From Candidatus Bathyarchaeota archaeon (lineage in GTDB: Archaea; Thermoproteota; Bathyarchaeia; Bathyarchaeales; Bathyarchaeaceae): a DNA stretch of 22,871 bases. The stretch is from NCBI GenBank assembly GCA_020350305.1, contig CP070709.1, positions 901,837 to 924,707 of the forward strand. The letters are read 5' to 3'. A program made the translations under genes and the position numbers. Below the pieces are notes generated by a model. It made no database searches and was not told the DNA's origin. It saw nothing but the letters and a program-made list of their open reading frames with translations. Positions 21,355 through 22,871 of the stretch are shown piece by piece (within the stretch, counting starts at the first letter, position 1; every line of letters starts with the position of its first letter).

Positions 21355-21366
21355 AGTTTTAATAAT
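21355..21366. promoter_or_regulatory. Shared divergent promoter of the UV/oxidative arm and the DUF6512-heliorhodopsin arm
   Basis: The 56-base gap between the divergent starts holds one A/T core, TTTTAATA on the plus strand (21357-21364). Its complement serves as TTATTAAAA on the minus strand. It is about 25-28 bases from both start codons (21332 minus, 21389 plus), which suits two leaderless transcripts. The two arms would therefore be under common control. Confidence 0.5.
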
Positions 21367-21388
21367 CGATCTCTTAAATCTAAAAAGT

Positions 21389-21958
21389 GTGACAGTGATG
21401 GGTAAGCCTGAAAGGAAATCTGCTCTCGGCTACGAGTTGGCAGGAATGGTTTTCATCGTGATCATTGGAACTACACTGCACTTTACTTTCGAATTGGCTA
21501 GTAATCAACCAGATGTCGGAGTATTTTCTGCTGTCAATGAAAGCGTGTGGGAGCACCTGAAACTCGGCTTCTGGCCAGCTTTGCTGTGGGCTCTTATTGA
21601 ATACAGGTACATCAAGAAATATACCAACAACTTTTTCTTCGCAAAAACTGCTGGAATCTATCTGATTCCAATCGTTATACCAATCCTTTTCTATTCTTAC
21701 ACAGCTGTTCTCGGAGAAAGCGTGCTAGTGATCGACATTCTCACTTTTGCTGTAGCCGTCATAGTTGGGCAATTAGCTAGCTATAAATTGTTAACCTATA
21801 GACGATTGCCACATCTCTTGAGCAAGATATCTCTGCTTGCTCTGGCATTGTTAGGTGTTGCCTTTGTGCTGTTCACTTTCTATTCCCCGCATCTTCCTCT
21901 CTTTAGAGACCCAGTCACTGGCGGATATGGAATTACAAACAATGTGCACAGTATCTGA
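21389..21958 (+). CDS. DUF6512 family membrane protein
   Basis: A 189-residue integral membrane protein with about five hydrophobic segments (near residues 18-36, 60-72, 86-107, 112-128, 143-163). The signature is in the first loop: HFTFELASNQPDVGVFSAVN with H31 and N50, continuing E51-S-x-W54-E55-H56-L-K-L-x-F-W-P. These polar residues next to the membrane are conserved and may bind a ligand or metal. The function is unknown. The family resembles DUF6512 proteins found in Archaea and Firmicutes. GTG at 21389 fits the leaderless promoter; ATG at 21398 is the alternative. It precedes heliorhodopsin by 79 or 85 bases. Confidence 0.72.
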   Translation: MTVMGKPERKSALGYELAGMVFIVIIGTTLHFTFELASNQPDVGVFSAVNESVWEHLKLGFWPALLWALIEYRYIKKYTNNFFFAKTAGIYLIPIVIPILFYSYTAVLGESVLVIDILTFAVAVIVGQLASYKLLTYRRLPHLLSKISLLALALLGVAFVLFTFYSPHLPLFRDPVTGGYGITNNVHSI

Positions 21959-22012
21959 ATACTAAATGCTTCACAAGTCATAGAAGGTGTAATAAAATCC
22001 AGTCAACAAAAA

Positions 22013-22020
22013 GCATAAAA
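22013..22020 (+). promoter_or_regulatory. TATA box of the heliorhodopsin gene
   Basis: GCATAAAA, 24-31 bases before the ATG at 22044, implying a leaderless or very short leader mRNA. The heliorhodopsin gene thus seems able to be expressed separately from the DUF6512 gene upstream. A direct repeat AAAAGCAT flanks it (22009-22016 and 22017-22024). Confidence 0.5.
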
Positions 22021-22043
22021 GCATTTTCAGACGAAGAGTGTTT

Positions 22044-22868
22044 ATGAACTATAAAGAAAGACAGAAAATAATCGCAGATTCACCCATTTCGTTCAAGTAT
22101 TTGAAGCGTTTCAACATCGCTGCAGGCATTCTTCATCTAGTGCAAGGTATAACAATGTTGGCACTGGGTCTTCTGTTAGATTGGAGCAGAGACATATACA
22201 CATTCTATCTTGACATTGATATAATAAGCATCAGCCCACCACTCTTCGAAGTAATACCAAAACCACAAATCGTATTCACAGTTAGCTATTTGGGAGCAAT
22301 ACTCGCTTCTTTCCCTCTGATTTCTGCTATAGCACATTTCGCAATCGCATATCCAAAAAACAAAAGCTACAGTGACAATTTGAAGAAGGGAATGAACCCA
22401 TATCGATGGTATGAATACGCCTTCTCAAGCTCAATAATGATAGTGTTGATTGCGACATTTGTAGGTGTTTGGGATTTCTGGTCGTTGGCTATGATCTTTA
22501 TCCTGAATGCAATGATGATAATGTTTGGGTATTTGATGGAATTTGTTAATCAATATACTGAGAAAACCAAGTGGTTCCCCTATTTTCTTGGATGTATTTC
22601 AGGAGGAACCCCATGGGTAGTGCTTTATGCTTACTTCATTGCTGCTATAGGTTCAACAGATACTAATCCACCCGCATTCGTATACTCCATACTATTCATT
22701 TACTTCATCCTATTCAACATCTTCGCCATAAACATGGTTCTGCAATATAAGGGCGTTGGACGCTGGAAAGACTATCTCTATGGTGAACGATTCTACATCA
22801 TACTCAGTTTCGTAGCGAAGACAATTTTGGCTTGGCTTACGTTCGTAGGAGTATTTGCGCCTTTCTAA
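22044..22868 (+). CDS. Heliorhodopsin
   Basis: A 274-residue seven-helix retinal protein of the heliorhodopsin family, which has inverted membrane topology (N-terminus inside) and acts in light sensing rather than ion pumping as far as known. Helix C has the diagnostic RWYEYAFSSSIM with the counterion E124. Helix G has YIILSFVAKTILAWLTFVGV with the retinal Schiff-base lysine K259. The long A-B loop (residues 46-74, with IYTFYLDIDIISISPPLFEV) is a heliorhodopsin hallmark. Helix E carries FLGCISGGTPWVVLYAYF. All seven helices can be placed: about 25-45, 76-102, 124-144, 148-167, 178-200, 210-233 and 249-271. ATG at 22044 is preferred over GTG at 22038 on promoter spacing. It ends three bases before the window edge. 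Confidence 0.95.
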   Translation: MNYKERQKIIADSPISFKYLKRFNIAAGILHLVQGITMLALGLLLDWSRDIYTFYLDIDIISISPPLFEVIPKPQIVFTVSYLGAILASFPLISAIAHFAIAYPKNKSYSDNLKKGMNPYRWYEYAFSSSIMIVLIATFVGVWDFWSLAMIFILNAMMIMFGYLMEFVNQYTEKTKWFPYFLGCISGGTPWVVLYAYFIAAIGSTDTNPPAFVYSILFIYFILFNIFAINMVLQYKGVGRWKDYLYGERFYIILSFVAKTILAWLTFVGVFAPF

Positions 22869-22871
22869 ACG

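Noticed and set aside
1..22871. CRISPR arrays, transposases, integrases, defence islands or biosynthetic clusters
   Set aside because: No regular spaced repeats, no transposase or integrase catalytic domain and no clustered synthases were found on either strand.

Overview
This is a window of archaeal chromosome. The archaeal or eukaryotic-type ribosomal proteins L32e, L19e and S4e, the RNase P subunit Rnp1 between L29 and S17, TATA-type promoter boxes, a TTG/GTG-rich start repertoire and a surface protein with a PEF-type C-terminal anchor all point to Archaea. The mix (PEF anchor, DUF6512, DUF362, ArsR-GyrI regulator, heliorhodopsin) would suit a Bathyarchaeia-like member of the TACK group, but that placement is inference.

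Bases 1-6160, minus strand: a tightly packed ribosomal operon read L22, S3, L29, rnp1, S17, L14, L24, S4e, L5, S14, S8, L6, L32e, L19e (cut by the window edge). It starts at L22 with its own promoter. The genes that usually precede L22 (S19, L2, L23, L4, L3) are not upstream here. The S3 frame has no ATG, GTG or TTG at the expected start; an ACG sits there at the right distance from a strong Shine-Dalgarno site.

Bases 6293-10200: pyroglutamyl-peptidase, a 660-base stretch with probable gene remains and an RNA-like fold, a HAD phosphatase, a TrmO-like protein, an adenosine-specific kinase family protein, and an odd tRNA-His-like gene overlapped on the other strand by an orphan CcdA-like antitoxin gene.

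Bases 10205-16030: metabolic and surface genes (F420-type luciferase-like oxidoreductase, small nuclease-fold protein, DUF420 membrane protein, PEF-anchored secreted protein, DUF362 protein, helix-hairpin-helix protein, iron-sulfur-type flavoprotein, isoprenylcysteine methyltransferase-like protein). A TGCATGCA-type palindrome recurs in the gaps.

Bases 16154-18530: an arsenic cluster. An ArsR-type HTH/GyrI fusion regulator faces a two-gene operon made of a Cys-Cys ribbon-helix-helix protein and the arsenite methyltransferase ArsM. Tandem repeats that look like an operator lie in the operon's promoter.

Bases 18774-22868: tRNA-Arg(TCG) and tRNA-Ile(GAT), then a stress locus. One arm (minus) is flavin-binding split-barrel protein, UV-damage endonuclease UvsE, a PrxQ-like peroxiredoxin and a 38-residue desulforedoxin. 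The divergent arm (plus) is a DUF6512 membrane protein followed by a heliorhodopsin. Pairing a light receptor with UV repair and peroxide/superoxide defence around a shared promoter region is the most interesting system in the window.
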